Assembly (NCBI GenBank): GCA_037833965.1
Contig: AP031358.1
Location: 18,360,001-18,424,000, forward strand
DNA: 64,000 nt
Reading direction: 5' to 3'
Origin: Marchantia polymorpha subsp. ruderalis
Taxonomy: Eukaryota > Streptophyta > Marchantiopsida > Marchantiales > Marchantiaceae
Shown: positions 25,279 to 36,900 of the stretch, piece after piece
Layout: every line of letters starts with the position of its first letter
How positions within the stretch are numbered: the stretch's first letter is position 1
Notes under the pieces: model-generated
Databases searched by the model: none
What the model was told of the DNA's origin: nothing
The model's input: only the letters and a program-made list of their open reading frames with translations
Translations under genes and position numbers: made by a program

Positions 25279-28200
25279 ATGGCGACGGCGGCGTCCGTGC
25301 TGGGAGTTCTCCGCGCTGCAAGACCTGCTTTCCGATCGGCGCATGACCGCGTCTCGTTCGTTGTGCACTCGGCGTTTCTAGCGTCGGGTTATTCTCTGAC
25401 TGCCGTGGGATCTGCTGCCGGGGCGACGTTTCCATCTTCTGCGGCATCTGCAACAGGTCTTGTTCTTGTTCTGCTTCGTCCTCTGTTGTTTTTGCCATTG
25501 AGATTGGTTCTACGATGTTTTTGGCGTGGAGGATTTCGTCTCATTTTGGAGGTCATGGTTTGGTCCGTCGCTTCCCCCGCGCTTGGTCTGCTCAGGCCGT
25601 GGCCGGAGTTTTTTCTAATTTCTTTTGGCAGCTGATGTTGCGGAACTATGAGTGGGGCGGAAGTTGAGCCATTTCGCTCTTGCACTTTATGCCTCGATGT
25701 CAATTGAAATTGAAATTGGAATGTGGAAGTGTGTTCCCACTTTGTTCGTGCAAAGGGCATTGTGTTCCGAATATTGAAATCACCTTCTTTGAATCGTACA
25801 GAAGAGACCGAAGTTGGAATTGAAGGCTGGAATGAGCTTGATGGTTCATATGCTTTTCAGTATTCCGATGGCAGTCAGGCTGGGCTCTGTAAATCCGTCA
25901 TTGTAAAGTGTACCGCCATTGGTGACTTACTGATGGTGGATGCTGCTCCATTATCCGATGCCGATACTCCCTACAGCTTGGAAATCAAGTACACCTCCAA
26001 ACCTTTACTTTCATTATGCTACATAACAACTAGCACATTGCAGTACTGTATACCATTCCATTTATTAGTGTAGAATGTTTCAGTTCGGGTAGGTCAGGTT
26101 GCTGCCTTGTGTGAGAAATCGGAATTTCAATTTGTTGTATAATGAAGTTGAAGGACTTGCTGATTAGAACAAAACCAGGTCTATCCACTTCTTTGACGAC
26201 CCAGCTTATATTTTAGGGTTCAAAAGAAAGTCAATCTTCTTCCTGAGTTTGAAAGAATGTTCGCCAAGCGAGACGTCGCTTGTTTTGGGAGTTATGCCTT
26301 GCTTCTCACGCTAGAGGATGTAAATTAGGGATGAACCACTTTTAATTTGACCTACATTTTACTAGGCTACTTGCAAATGCTTTGAGCAGATTACTGAAAC
26401 GACCTTGATGGCTTGCTTCGTCTACATCAGGACATGACTTCCAGTATCGTACTATAGCAGTATGTACTAAGGTAAATTTCGTTGGCAGGGTTAATGACTA
26501 TACAGTCGACAGCATGACTAGCAACTATGGTCAGCAGTATACCAATTTGGAAGGTTTAGTTGATCGTCTAAACTCTTCTATCATCTCGAAATTGTCATCT
26601 TCAGCCGGAGAAACGTCATCGGACACCAAGTCACCCTCAGCGTAAGCCTCTATTTTGCCTGGTACAAAAGTGATTCCTGCTCAGATATCACCGTATCTGT
26701 TAGCCTAACTGCGTTAGGAACAATTGGCACTTCCATTTTAAACCTTGCTATGTACCAGTTCTCAATTCCTCTCTCCTGAAGGTAACGGATTCGGATAACC
26801 CAGATGGATAAAATTGAATAGGCAGGGCCCCTTGTCAGGTGTCAAATGTGACCGCCTGAGCTGGATATGTGTTCTTCGGTCAGTTGACTGTCGGTAGACT
26901 GAGGTTCTTGTGCTTCTAGCGGGAAGTGTTACCTTACATCTTGTTTCCAATCGAGATGAACAGGCAGCCTGAAAGGGAGAGAGAAGTTAGGCCTCCTCCG
27001 AGAATAAGCATTCTAGAAGATCCACCACGCCCCGGAGGGTGAGTTGTAGAACTCTGTCGCTGGCTTTAGTTGTTTGACTTGGATGGATGTGAAGCTAGTT
27101 TTGATGTCTCAAGGCTCATAGCAGGCTTCTTAGCACGTTTTTTTCTCGCGGTTGAATCTTCGTATAGTTTTCCCAATTTGAGTGTTTCATGATTTAGAGC
27201 AAGATAATAGCTGTCATATGATAACATATCAACCTCGGCTGAAGTGGTGCACACTTGGATTTGTAGGTTCCAATACCCTGAGATTCCAGCATATGGTGGA
27301 AATGATCTCTTGCCCGGGCTTGGAGCTGGCATTTTTGCGCCCAGGTTCTCCTCCTCATCCTTGTCACCTATTATCTGTTTATTGCAATCTCTGTTTTCAG
27401 ATATTAGTCAGGAGCGTTAAAGGCAATTCGTGGTCGTAAGGAGTATCACTTACCCAAACTAAGCGGTGGATAACTGCGGGAAGAATGCTGGCCTGTGTTA
27501 AGTGTTGATTTAGTCCTAGAGTCATGCCTGCATTGATTAGTTTCATGTGGATTGTCACAGTAGGTTTAGAACTTACCTACAACTATTCATTTGTTCTGCA
27601 ATTGTGATCTTATTTGTAGTGGACTTTTGAAGTTCTCGTGAAGTAGTTGATTGATGCACGCCTGCTTCTCTGCTCATAATTCCATACTTTCACATAGAAG
27701 TCATGTCCTGGTCACCCATGCGATAGTTTACCCTTCGCAACGGTGACCCGCCACTCTTAAAACTTTCCGCCTCCCCTTTTATTGCGCTTACCTCCTCCAC
27801 TCCTCTACCCGTACATATGGTTCCAGTACAACTCTGTTATGCTTTGCTTTTACTGGACACGTGGTTTTGATGTGTTCTTCTGTTGCCTTTTTACGTGTTG
27901 GCTGATTTTCGGGGTCCGCAAATAACGCATCCATTGGTTCCGATTTGAAGCTCCATTTGAGTATATGTTTATGTGAATATTTTTTCTGGGCGTTGATGAA
28001 GTAAGTGGAGAGCAGTGTGCCGTGGTGCTCACTGTACGAATGTTGTTAGTTGCTGTACTTTTACTCGCATGCATTTACTCCATATTGCAATGTGGTGGCC
28101 ACAATAAGGCTTCAAAATATTGCAGTTGCCGCAATTTCTCCTTGTTTACAGTTATATTAATCTTCATTCCTTGGACTTGGCATGTTTCTGCTTTGTTTCC

Positions 28201-29344
28201 ATCGTGTGTTTCTGTTCCTACAGTCGGAGTTCTCTTCTTAGTCTTTTCGTAGGTTATCGCTGACTAGTATCTATCAAACACCACTTAGAGAGTCTTTACT
28301 TTTTAAAAAGTTTTTTGCTTTACTCAAAAGTAAAGCAAAAAAATTACTTTCTTCTTTATGTGTTACCAATCTCCTCCATGTACACTAAGGAGATTGGGTT
28401 ATTAACGTTAAAGCGTGCATTGGCTTTTATCGGAATGCTGTTCATTAATATGCTCCCCGTGTGCAGAAGAGACGTCGGAGTTGGAGTTGGTGGAACAATG
28501 TTAGTTGGTGAGTTTCAGTTTTTACAAGTCACATTTTTGTCCTCGGTTCCACTTGGCTTCTTCCCTTGTAATTTGCTGATCAATAAAGTGCCATTGCACT
28601 TGTTTGTGGTTTCTCTTTTTGTTTTCACTCAGCATCGGCTTGTGTTTGCTGCTGCAAATGAACGTGCTCGAAAAGTGAAGGCTGTAACAAAACGGAACAA
28701 TATGCTCTTGCTCGCTTGCAGGTCCTAACGATCCAAGATGGGGCCGTGTGGGAATCGGTGGTCAGCCGCCTGTGGGAGGCCCTAATCCTCCGTATGTTTC
28801 CGTTCTACTGATGCATATATACGGGACTCATCATATATCACATGATATTGAAAGTAGTACTAGTTCATTGGTGTAGCACATATCTCACATTTACATTGTA
28901 GGACACATGCAAGTCCTGGTTATCTTGTAGAAGCTGTTTTCAAGTGTTCAATAGAAATCTGAATTTCATCAGCATATTTGCATCTTTTAAAGGACTCATT
29001 AACCTGTGCAATTGCAGAGGAGTGCCTCCCGGAGCGAGGTTTGATCCTTTTGGTCCTCCTGGTGTACCAGGCTTTGAACCAAACAGATTTATAATGTGAG
29101 TATAAGTATATTTCACAAGTTTTGAAAGGGGTTGTAGGTCGTGTTTCTTTCGAGGCAAATATTTGGCAGCTATATGTATGTCATGAAAACCATTTGTATC
29201 TAAACTTGCAAGGCAGTTCTCGGTTGCCAAAAACGTTCAAATTTGTCAACTTTGTTGACTCCACCTCTGTGTGCTGGCTGCAGGGATCCTCGACGACCGC
29301 CAGGAGGATCTCATCCTGATTTGGAACATTTTTCTCCCTTCTAG
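25279..29344 (+). CDS. PTRE1: PI31-type proteasome regulator (PTRE1/PSMF1 family)
   Basis: Exons: 25279-25456, 25802-25988, 26489-26641, 26964-27038, 28467-28507, 28722-28791, 29018-29095, 29284-29344; phases all agree, 280 aa. The N-terminal domain (residues ~1-140) has the family pattern: VLRAARPAFRSAHDRVSFVVHSAF, then GIEGWNELDGSYAFQYSD and VKCTAIGDLLMVDA. The C-terminal half is Pro/Gly-rich, with PNDPRWGRVG, RFDPFGPPG and the ending GGSHPDLEHFSPF, matching plant PI31. Animal PI31 binds the 20S proteasome; Arabidopsis PTRE1 is reported to promote proteasome activity in auxin signalling. The start is the first in-frame ATG beside the conserved N-terminus. Intron 4 (27039-28466) is long and holds a cluster of hairpins. 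The family is certain; the direction of its effect on the proteasome is not. Confidence 0.93.
28298..28397. repeat. Cluster of three perfect hairpins inside PI31 intron 4
   Basis: A 14-bp self-palindrome at 28298-28311; a 14-bp stem with a 4-nt loop at 28311-28342 (TTTTTTGCTTTACT, loop CAAA); and a 10-bp stem at 28366-28375 / 28388-28397 (CCAATCTCCT). All lie within 100 bp of intron. Confidence 0.85.
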
Positions 29345-32300
29345 CTTACTGGCTGGTATTGGAAGTAGCTTCTTTGTTGACAAAAATGCATATGTATTCT
29401 TATAGAAGTGTTGCCGCCTGTGTTGGGATTTGTATCCATTTTGTCTAAAGAAAACATATGTATAATACGTAAATGTAGTGTAGAGCAGTTCCCATCCATA
29501 AGTCTGTAGAATACGAACAGATTACAATACCACCGACTTAGAGAGGCTTTTGTGTATATTTGCGAGTAGAAAAACTTAGTTAATCTGAATAGCACTGACA
29601 TCATGCCTTGTAATCACGACGCCTCAACCATTTTCGTTGTCTTGAGAGCGCTTACCAGCGCCTCTAGAATGAAGGAGAAGAGGAAGATTTTCGAAATACG
29701 TTTCCTTCTTTTGTTTTGTATAGTGGATAGATTTACTTCTTTCTATTTTTGCATATATCCGAACTTTTTGATGGGATCACTACTTTCCTCAGTGTCCAAG
29801 CTCTATGTAGTGATGCATGTTAAAAGCGGAGACTTGCAATATTGCCCCTCTTATGTTAATATCTCTAAGTTTCAAGCTTCGTATCTTGTTCAGAGAGTAA
29901 GAACGTGAAGCTTACTAGTTTGTAACATTGTACTGTTACCGAAGACCATGCCAGGCTCCACCTTATGTAGCAGTGGACGTTCTGTCCTGGATTGTTAGAT
30001 TTTGCTAGGATGCTTCTTAATGTTTTAAGGATACAATTTTCCAGGACGCTTACTATAGAGCTTACCGTTGACAATGGTGTGCACTGGTACCACGTCACGA
30101 AAGTACACTTATTTAAAACGCTGAAAAGTTAAGTGTCGAAGGATTCCTGGAATTAGCACACATCTAAAATATGCGACTCCAGAAACTAATGAAGTTGTCA
30201 TCTGATGGTTTGAAATCCACCCGCGACATGTTGGTGGATTAGAAGTCAACGTTTTCGAGAGGCATGACTCAGATCCTCGGTTATTAAGTTAGCAGCCTAC
30301 TAAGTTAGCTGCGGTTGCATCTTGGACCAAGAGCGTCACCTTTCGAATGTTTTGATTTCCGGCTTCCATTCGTGAAGGGTTGCGTGTTTCGGTCTGAAGG
30401 TGTGGAAAACGTCAGATTTATAGACCAACGACTCTGAAAGAAGTCCTTACGGTCTTTTTACACGATAAAGGCTTTCTTTGCGAGAATGTTGGACTTTCGG
30501 ATAAATTTTCTTTCAGAAGAGCCTTACAAGAAGACCATAAAGATCAGCCCTCACTATATCGCAGGGATACTTTAGCTCCGATTACCCTCAGTCGGGCCTT
30601 GCATCAAATTCGTCTTTTTAATATACTTTTATGACAATATCTCCCAAGTACAGAATATGGTCTTTAACCACATACATAGCCGTGGGGTCCATTCGAAGAA
30701 GTGTCATTTTGTGTATGGTGTAAATCAACATTTCCATAGGTTACAAGTTTCTAGCGAGCCGCAGTAGATTCACACTCGTACCTTTTCCAGTCGTAATGGA
30801 AGCTTTTACTCCAGTTCGGGCTCGTGCTAATTGCCATTTTTTATTATTTTATTTTATTCTTCGGACCGGAGCTAGATCGTGGTTTCACTTTGGTGGCTAG
30901 ATATTTACAACAGAATGTGCTTTTCTTCAAAAGGGAAGAGACTGTAGACTGGTTCTGTCTTGCTTGGGCAGAGAACACTCGTTCATGTAGTCACTTGGAG
31001 CCTAGAGTCACCTGACGATGGGACACGGGGCCGGGTTGGAGGTGTAAAGCGACACGCAGGAACAAATCGATCGCCATAGTCTTCAACCAAAGTCCCACAG
31101 AATCTGTACGACATCGCACGCGGGACTCCGGAGACATGCTGGACTCTCGAACGCCAGAGGCAACTGGGAAGTATCTGCAGACGACAATAGGACTCCCTTC
31201 AGTTCGTGGCCTCTGCCACCAGAAAAGCTCGCACAGTGCCCGTAGGCACTGAGTGCGCTACGACTCGCGGTTTCTCTCTCTCTCTCTCCATTTTTTATTC
31301 GATTTCGCTTTTCATCACATTTAATGGTAGTATTCTTCTAGTTGGTCATAATTTGTGTAAGAGACGTACGCTCTCTGACACAATAGAAGGCGATACGCCA
31401 CATTCTTATACTTGCGCCAGATCCCAATACCTTCCTAATGGACTTCCGCAGCTACTTTATTGCCATTTATGGAACGAGGCGATTCTTATAGTTTTTTTTG
31501 CTTTTATTTGGACACAAATTACCCATCGAAATTTGTCAATGACTCAATGGTGCAAGTTGATAGCAAGGTAGAGCTGAAGATATGCTCCTACCAGAGTTCA
31601 TATCCGCGAGAATAGATAAAAATATTGATATATTAATCGATAAATCGATAAATTTTTTAAACCATTGCGTGTTCCCAACTCGCATGTATCATTGGTGGGC
31701 GTATCGGGGAGCGATGATGTAGGAGCAGTTTCGATATCAGTTTCAGAAAAATCCACTCTCTTGCAGTTGAGGAAGTCAGTCGAGATGGTTGTATCTTAAG
31801 AAAGCAGATTAAAATTTAGATTTGCTTCTTTGATGGTAAATGATAATGGGTTTCTCACAATGGGATCATTTCAGTTATTGCTATTAAGGAGGATGAATGA
31901 ATATAAAAGTCGTTGGTACTTCTAGCAAATTCGTTGTCTATGAAAATTTGAGATATACAACACGGTTCAAACTTACTATAGAGTGTTTCTCGGGAGACCA
32001 ACATCTAAGGCTTTTTTATTTATGATTTTTTGATTGTTATTTTATTTCTTAATGTAGCAGTTTTTAATTATATGGAGTTAAAGATGTAACTCCTAATATG
32101 AAAGAGTGCAGGAATAAAGAGACTTCAGTACCATATGGCAGTGTATCACTTTCTTTAGGTTATTATACAGTCTGTTTTATGATAAATAATGATGTTATCC
32201 TACATCATCCTTTAGCTTATGTTATGTATGGGTGAACAATCACCTGAGGGGATTAGTTTTACAACTACTCATATTTGACTTTATTGTCTGGATATCTTAT

Positions 32301-32760
32301 GTGCATGAGGCCATGATATTGATTGTGATGCTCAAGGTCTAGGTCCCATGTTACCTGTTTGGCCTTTTACGTACAACTCTTGTTGATACTCTCTTACTCT
32401 TCGCTATATTTCTCGGTCATCCGTGTTCTCCAGTTGAAGACATGAATGACTTTTATTTCAATCAATTTTTGGTGATATACATACTTGATTATCTAATAGC
32501 GTATTTATTACTCTTTTCTTATAGATTGAAAACGGCTGAACAAAGCATACGGTGAAAGCACTATAAAAATAGGTCATTATAAAAACACTATTCGGAAATT
32601 GATAGCGGATTTGAATTGCATACCTTAAAATTTTATTGTAACATACATAATATTTTCCGGTTATTTAATCCATGCAAAATAAATATCAACCATCTGAATT
32701 ATGTAATGTGATTTTCAATCAAGCGCAGATGATACAAAACGGGCCGTCGATGGGGAGGCT
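29345..32760. other. Intergenic region, no gene recognised
   Basis: The first few hundred bases are probably PI31 3' UTR. Around 30960-31260 composition is GC-richer, with a CT tract near 31265-31290, but no protein or RNA family was identified. From 31600 it becomes AT-rich. Confidence 0.5.
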
Positions 32761-33908
32761 CGTCGTTTTACTTTCACTCTAGTGAAAAGTAAAGTTACGC
32801 TCGCAGGAACGGTAGAGAGTGGGCGGCGGGGGCCGCAAAGCAAAGGACAGTACGGCCACAGGCAGCACTCGGAACTCGGGAAAGTCCCAGTCGCACATCA
32901 GCACACTTAACGGCCGACGGAGTTAACTCCACGGACTGCGTCGGCAGGTTCCGAGCGATCATCATCCCGCACCCGCCTCTCCCCACTTGCACCAGCCCGT
33001 CGGCTCAGAACAATCCCCGCGGCTCCGAGTCCGCAGCCGGTGGCGTCCACCGAAGGCCGCCGGTGGGTACCGAACTGCGGACGAACGCCGCGCACTCCCA
33101 CTACCAACCGTGAACGCCTGTGGCCACGCACTCATCTCCTCCCTAATAAAACAAAAAAGAGACGCCGGTTCTTGTAGCGCCGGGGCCTGTCCCTGTGCGG
33201 AGGGCGCGTGCGGCAACGCGAGAATGTTGTTCTAGTAACGAAGCGGCCGCGGGAGAGGAGGGGAGGGGATGGGAGGGGAGCGCCAGAGAAGGAGGCGCGG
33301 GAGGCGCAGGCTGCAGCCCAAAGGACGAGATTAGCAAAATGTCGATAAATTCGGGGCCCGGGCGCTCGAGAATTCGAGCTGCTGCCAGCGCCAGCGCCTG
33401 CGCCAGCGGAGCCAAAGGCCGTCGAGCTTCTTGGTGATCGGTGCGGGGCCCCCCGAAAAAGGCCAATTTCTACACCGCGAATTCGAACGCTGCAGCGCGA
33501 GGCGAGTTGAGGCGAGGCGAGGCGAGGCGAGGCGATGGAGATGGAGATGGAGATGGAGATTCTTGCGCGCTGCTGTGGCGAGCATTTGTGAATTGGATTG
33601 AAGCGTCGTTCGGTCGGCGCGTTCTTGGGGCTGCGGATTTGGTCGGTCTCTTAGGGTAGGGCATGAAAGCCGGGAGCGGGCAGAGTTGGACGCTTAGAGG
33701 ATTCGAGAACGGTGCGCGAGTTTTGCTCATTTCATTGGTACCGTTGCGCTGGTGTGCTCGAGTTGAGGCGTGTCGATTTGTGTTTGGATGGTGCTGAGTG
33801 CTGAGGAGTTTTTGATGGGGATTATTTGGAGACGAGCTGTGGAAATTTGAGCTGCTTGGAATCGTCGGAGGGGCTTCAGATCTCGTGTCCCGCGGAAAAG
33901 TTCTCTCG
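32761..33908 (+). promoter_or_regulatory. GC-rich promoter and 5' UTR of the NAPRT gene
   Basis: A CpG-rich block begins abruptly near 32740, right beside a near-perfect inverted repeat (about 32767-32793). Short tandem repeats follow at 33511-33535 (GGCGA x5) and 33535-33560 (ATGGAG x4). Open frames on both strands are GC artefacts. No TATA box is clear. Confidence 0.5.
33511..33560. repeat. Compound microsatellite in the NAPRT leader
   Basis: Five GGCGA units run straight into about four ATGGAG units. Copy number is likely polymorphic. The second block contains ATG triplets that could act as upstream starts if transcribed. Confidence 0.8.
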
Positions 33909-36900
33909 ATGGAAACTTCTTCTAATGGGACAGTGCTGGGTAATTCGGTAGCAAAGATGGAGGGAATGCGTGTCGCTAGTCCGGTTGATGCGCGCAAGGT
34001 GGAAGGATTGTCCATGAATGGTGGAGTTGATGGCAAATCCGGAGCTGAGAATCCCATTCCACCACCTACTAATCCCCTCGTTACAGCACTCTTGACGGAT
34101 ATGTATCAAATTACGATGGCGTATGCTTATTGGAAAGCTGGAAAGCAGAACGACCTTGCTGTGTAATTATCCCTCCCTTTATAGCATTTGCCTCGAATCT
34201 GATCTGATGAAAACTCTGGATGGTGATGCTTCTGGACAGAGGTACTAAGGCTTTGCTTGTCGTGCGTACGCAAAGCCTGCAGTTGCCGAAATTAGTCACT
34301 GGACTTAGATACCTTGGAAATTCTCAATGGTGATGGAAGTCTGAGCCTCAAATCGTCTGCAGGTTTGACCTTTTACATCGGAAAAATCCTTTTGGGGGAG
34401 AATACACAGTTTTTGCAGGTCTGGAAGAGTGTATTCGATTTGCGGCAAATTTTCGCTTCACTGATTCGGATGTTGCATATTTGCGGACCATATTACCTTC
34501 ACGGTGTGAGGTTTGTCATATTCCTCCTTCTGTCAACATTATGTATACCATGAATCGGACAAGTGTACAAGAAGAAGTTCTCGTGATCGAAGGGTTGATT
34601 AGATTTCGTGGCAGAAACCCTGCAAGGGACTGGAAGCCTTACATTGGTAAGGGTGGCTCGTTTGCTGGCAGGAAGCTTTCTTTGATTACCTAAAAGGAGT
34701 GGACTGCTCTGAAGTAGTTATTAACGCCATTCCGGAAGGATCGGTTTGTTTTCCACGAGTACCTCTGATCAGGGTCCAAGGTCCCCTACTGGTAAGCTCG
34801 TCGAACAAATTTTGGGTTGATCTAGTAAGCTCAATCTCCAGCATGCCTGCAGTAAAACTTTTGACTGTTCTTCGCGTATGTTTCATGTTTTTGGGAAGTC
34901 AATTTTTGCGTGAAATATTTTCAAGTCAAAATTGATAGTCGTGGGAGATCTGCTTGCCAATTGAATCAGATCGCTCAGCTCCTGGAGACTACCTTTTTGA
35001 CTCTGGTAAACTACGCCTCGTTGGTGGCTACAAATGCTGCAAGGCACAGGCGAGTTGCGGGCAAGAATAAGATTTTGCTTGAATTTGGACTTCGGAGAGC
35101 TCAGGCACGGGCACTTAACTTTAATAATGTTTTCAAATTCTTTCGAAGTTGTTGAATATTGATTTTCACGGACATACATCCTGAGGTATGTGTTTCTATT
35201 TCGCTGCAGGGTCCCGATGGCGGAATTAGTGGTTCAAAGTATTGCTACTTAGGAGGATTTAATGCTACCAGGTAGATTCTTCACCAAATTAAATGAAATC
35301 TTTTGCCGGAATAATGATGCTGAGATGCTTGTTGACTGCTGGTTTTGCATTGTCTTAATGCTTTTCTGATCTTTGATGTCAATATGACGGAGTTTTATCT
35401 TCTCATGGTCGGAACATGAGAATTGATTCTAGGGCCTCTGCAGTTTGCCAGGCTTCCGCGGGGTAGGAACTAAATGGTTGTCAAATTTCAGTTGACTTAC
35501 GTGCAGCTTGTTAACAGGGGGCAGAGGAAAGAACAGACAAAGACGATTAAGTTAGTTAGACGAAAGTCCTTCTTTGTCCAGTTTTGCCATTCTGCAAGTA
35601 ACTCCATCATTGTTTGTTACATATTTCAGCAATATTGATGCTGGACAAAGGTTTGGTATTCCAGTACGTGGGACACACTCACATGCTTTTGTGAGTTCCT
35701 TCATGGTAAGTGAAGTTCTACCTTTCTCTAGGTTTGTTTTGTTCTATAATCAATCCTTAAGTAGCCTTACTGCTATGTAAGCCAAGTATCTAATTTGACC
35801 CGATTTCCATCTCTCCTCAGACAGCCAGCTCTTGTCCTCCAGTATTTCGAGAGAAAGGAGAAAAATTGTTCCTAATAAGCACCGCCTTTCCTAGCCTTTC
35901 GGCCGAAAACCTCTTGCCCGGAATGGACGGTGCTGCAAAACTGATGAAACGAGAAAGAGTAAAGCAAGAAATTAGCTATGGTTGTCGCTGCCTCACCTCA
36001 GCTTTATTCAAGCTAGTGACTTTGACTTAAAGAATGTTGCGAAGGAACGAGGGTTACATGTATGGCCACTATTCAACAAACTAATAATCTGTCAATTCCC
36101 GTGGTGTGTAGACTTTTGATCTGCTCAGTGTCATGTGATATAATTTGACTTGTTTCAAACATGCAGAGTTTTGATGAGATCACCAAAAGATATTTAGAGT
36201 ACAACAACAATAGCTCCGACGTATGCAAGGATTTTGTGCTCCTTACGATGCAGTACTTGAATCGCATGAAGGTAATTTGTCTACAGATCCGTGTTGCTCA
36301 CACATGTAGCCTTCTAAGTCTTTTCCGTTCCCGTCAATCGACCAATCTTCACTCTGTTCACATGTTTAGGTAAATATGTAACCAGGTAGATTATTTAATG
36401 AGCCGTGTCCACTTAAATTAGTAGATTGGTTCTGGCAATTTGTATTAAGTAGTTGACGGTTTGGGTACCACAGTTGTCATACGTCGAGTAGTATCGATTC
36501 GACTCGCATTGAGATGTTTAATTTGATATGTATGCAGGAAGTGCAATCACTGCAAAAATGGTTTGCCGAGACGAATCATAGTGAGTTGGCAGCTTTCATA
36601 TCATACGCGCTAGCATTCCCTACTGCGTTTCAAGCTCTTGTCGACACGTATGACGTGAGTAGTAACCTTGTAACTTAACCGTGTTTTATATAAGAATCAG
36701 CTCACCGCGTCACCTGCTATTGCGTGTTATTTAGTGCATGTATCGATCGAGTTAGTAATCGATCTTTGCGTTAATTTTTTTTAATGCCAACAATCTCAAT
36801 AAGAAATACATAAATGAGAAAACAGCCTGATGTGGAACTGTGGGTTGGCATGCGAAATTTTTTGAGAGAACGATCTTCTACTTGATATTCCTCTTTTTGA

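Noticed and set aside
25064..25760. Minus-strand frames across the PI31 first exon
   Set aside because: Antisense to a recognised conserved exon, low complexity.
33470..34057. 195-codon minus-strand frame over the NAPRT leader and exon 1
   Set aside because: Low-complexity Pro/Ser/Arg translation of GC-rich repeats, opposite a clear NAPRT exon.
35821..36030. Open, phase-compatible stretch after a CAG acceptor in NAPRT intron 6
   Set aside because: It has no counterpart in the family, and the flanking exons SSFM and SFDEITKRY join directly in phase, so it is read as intron. An alternative exon cannot be excluded.
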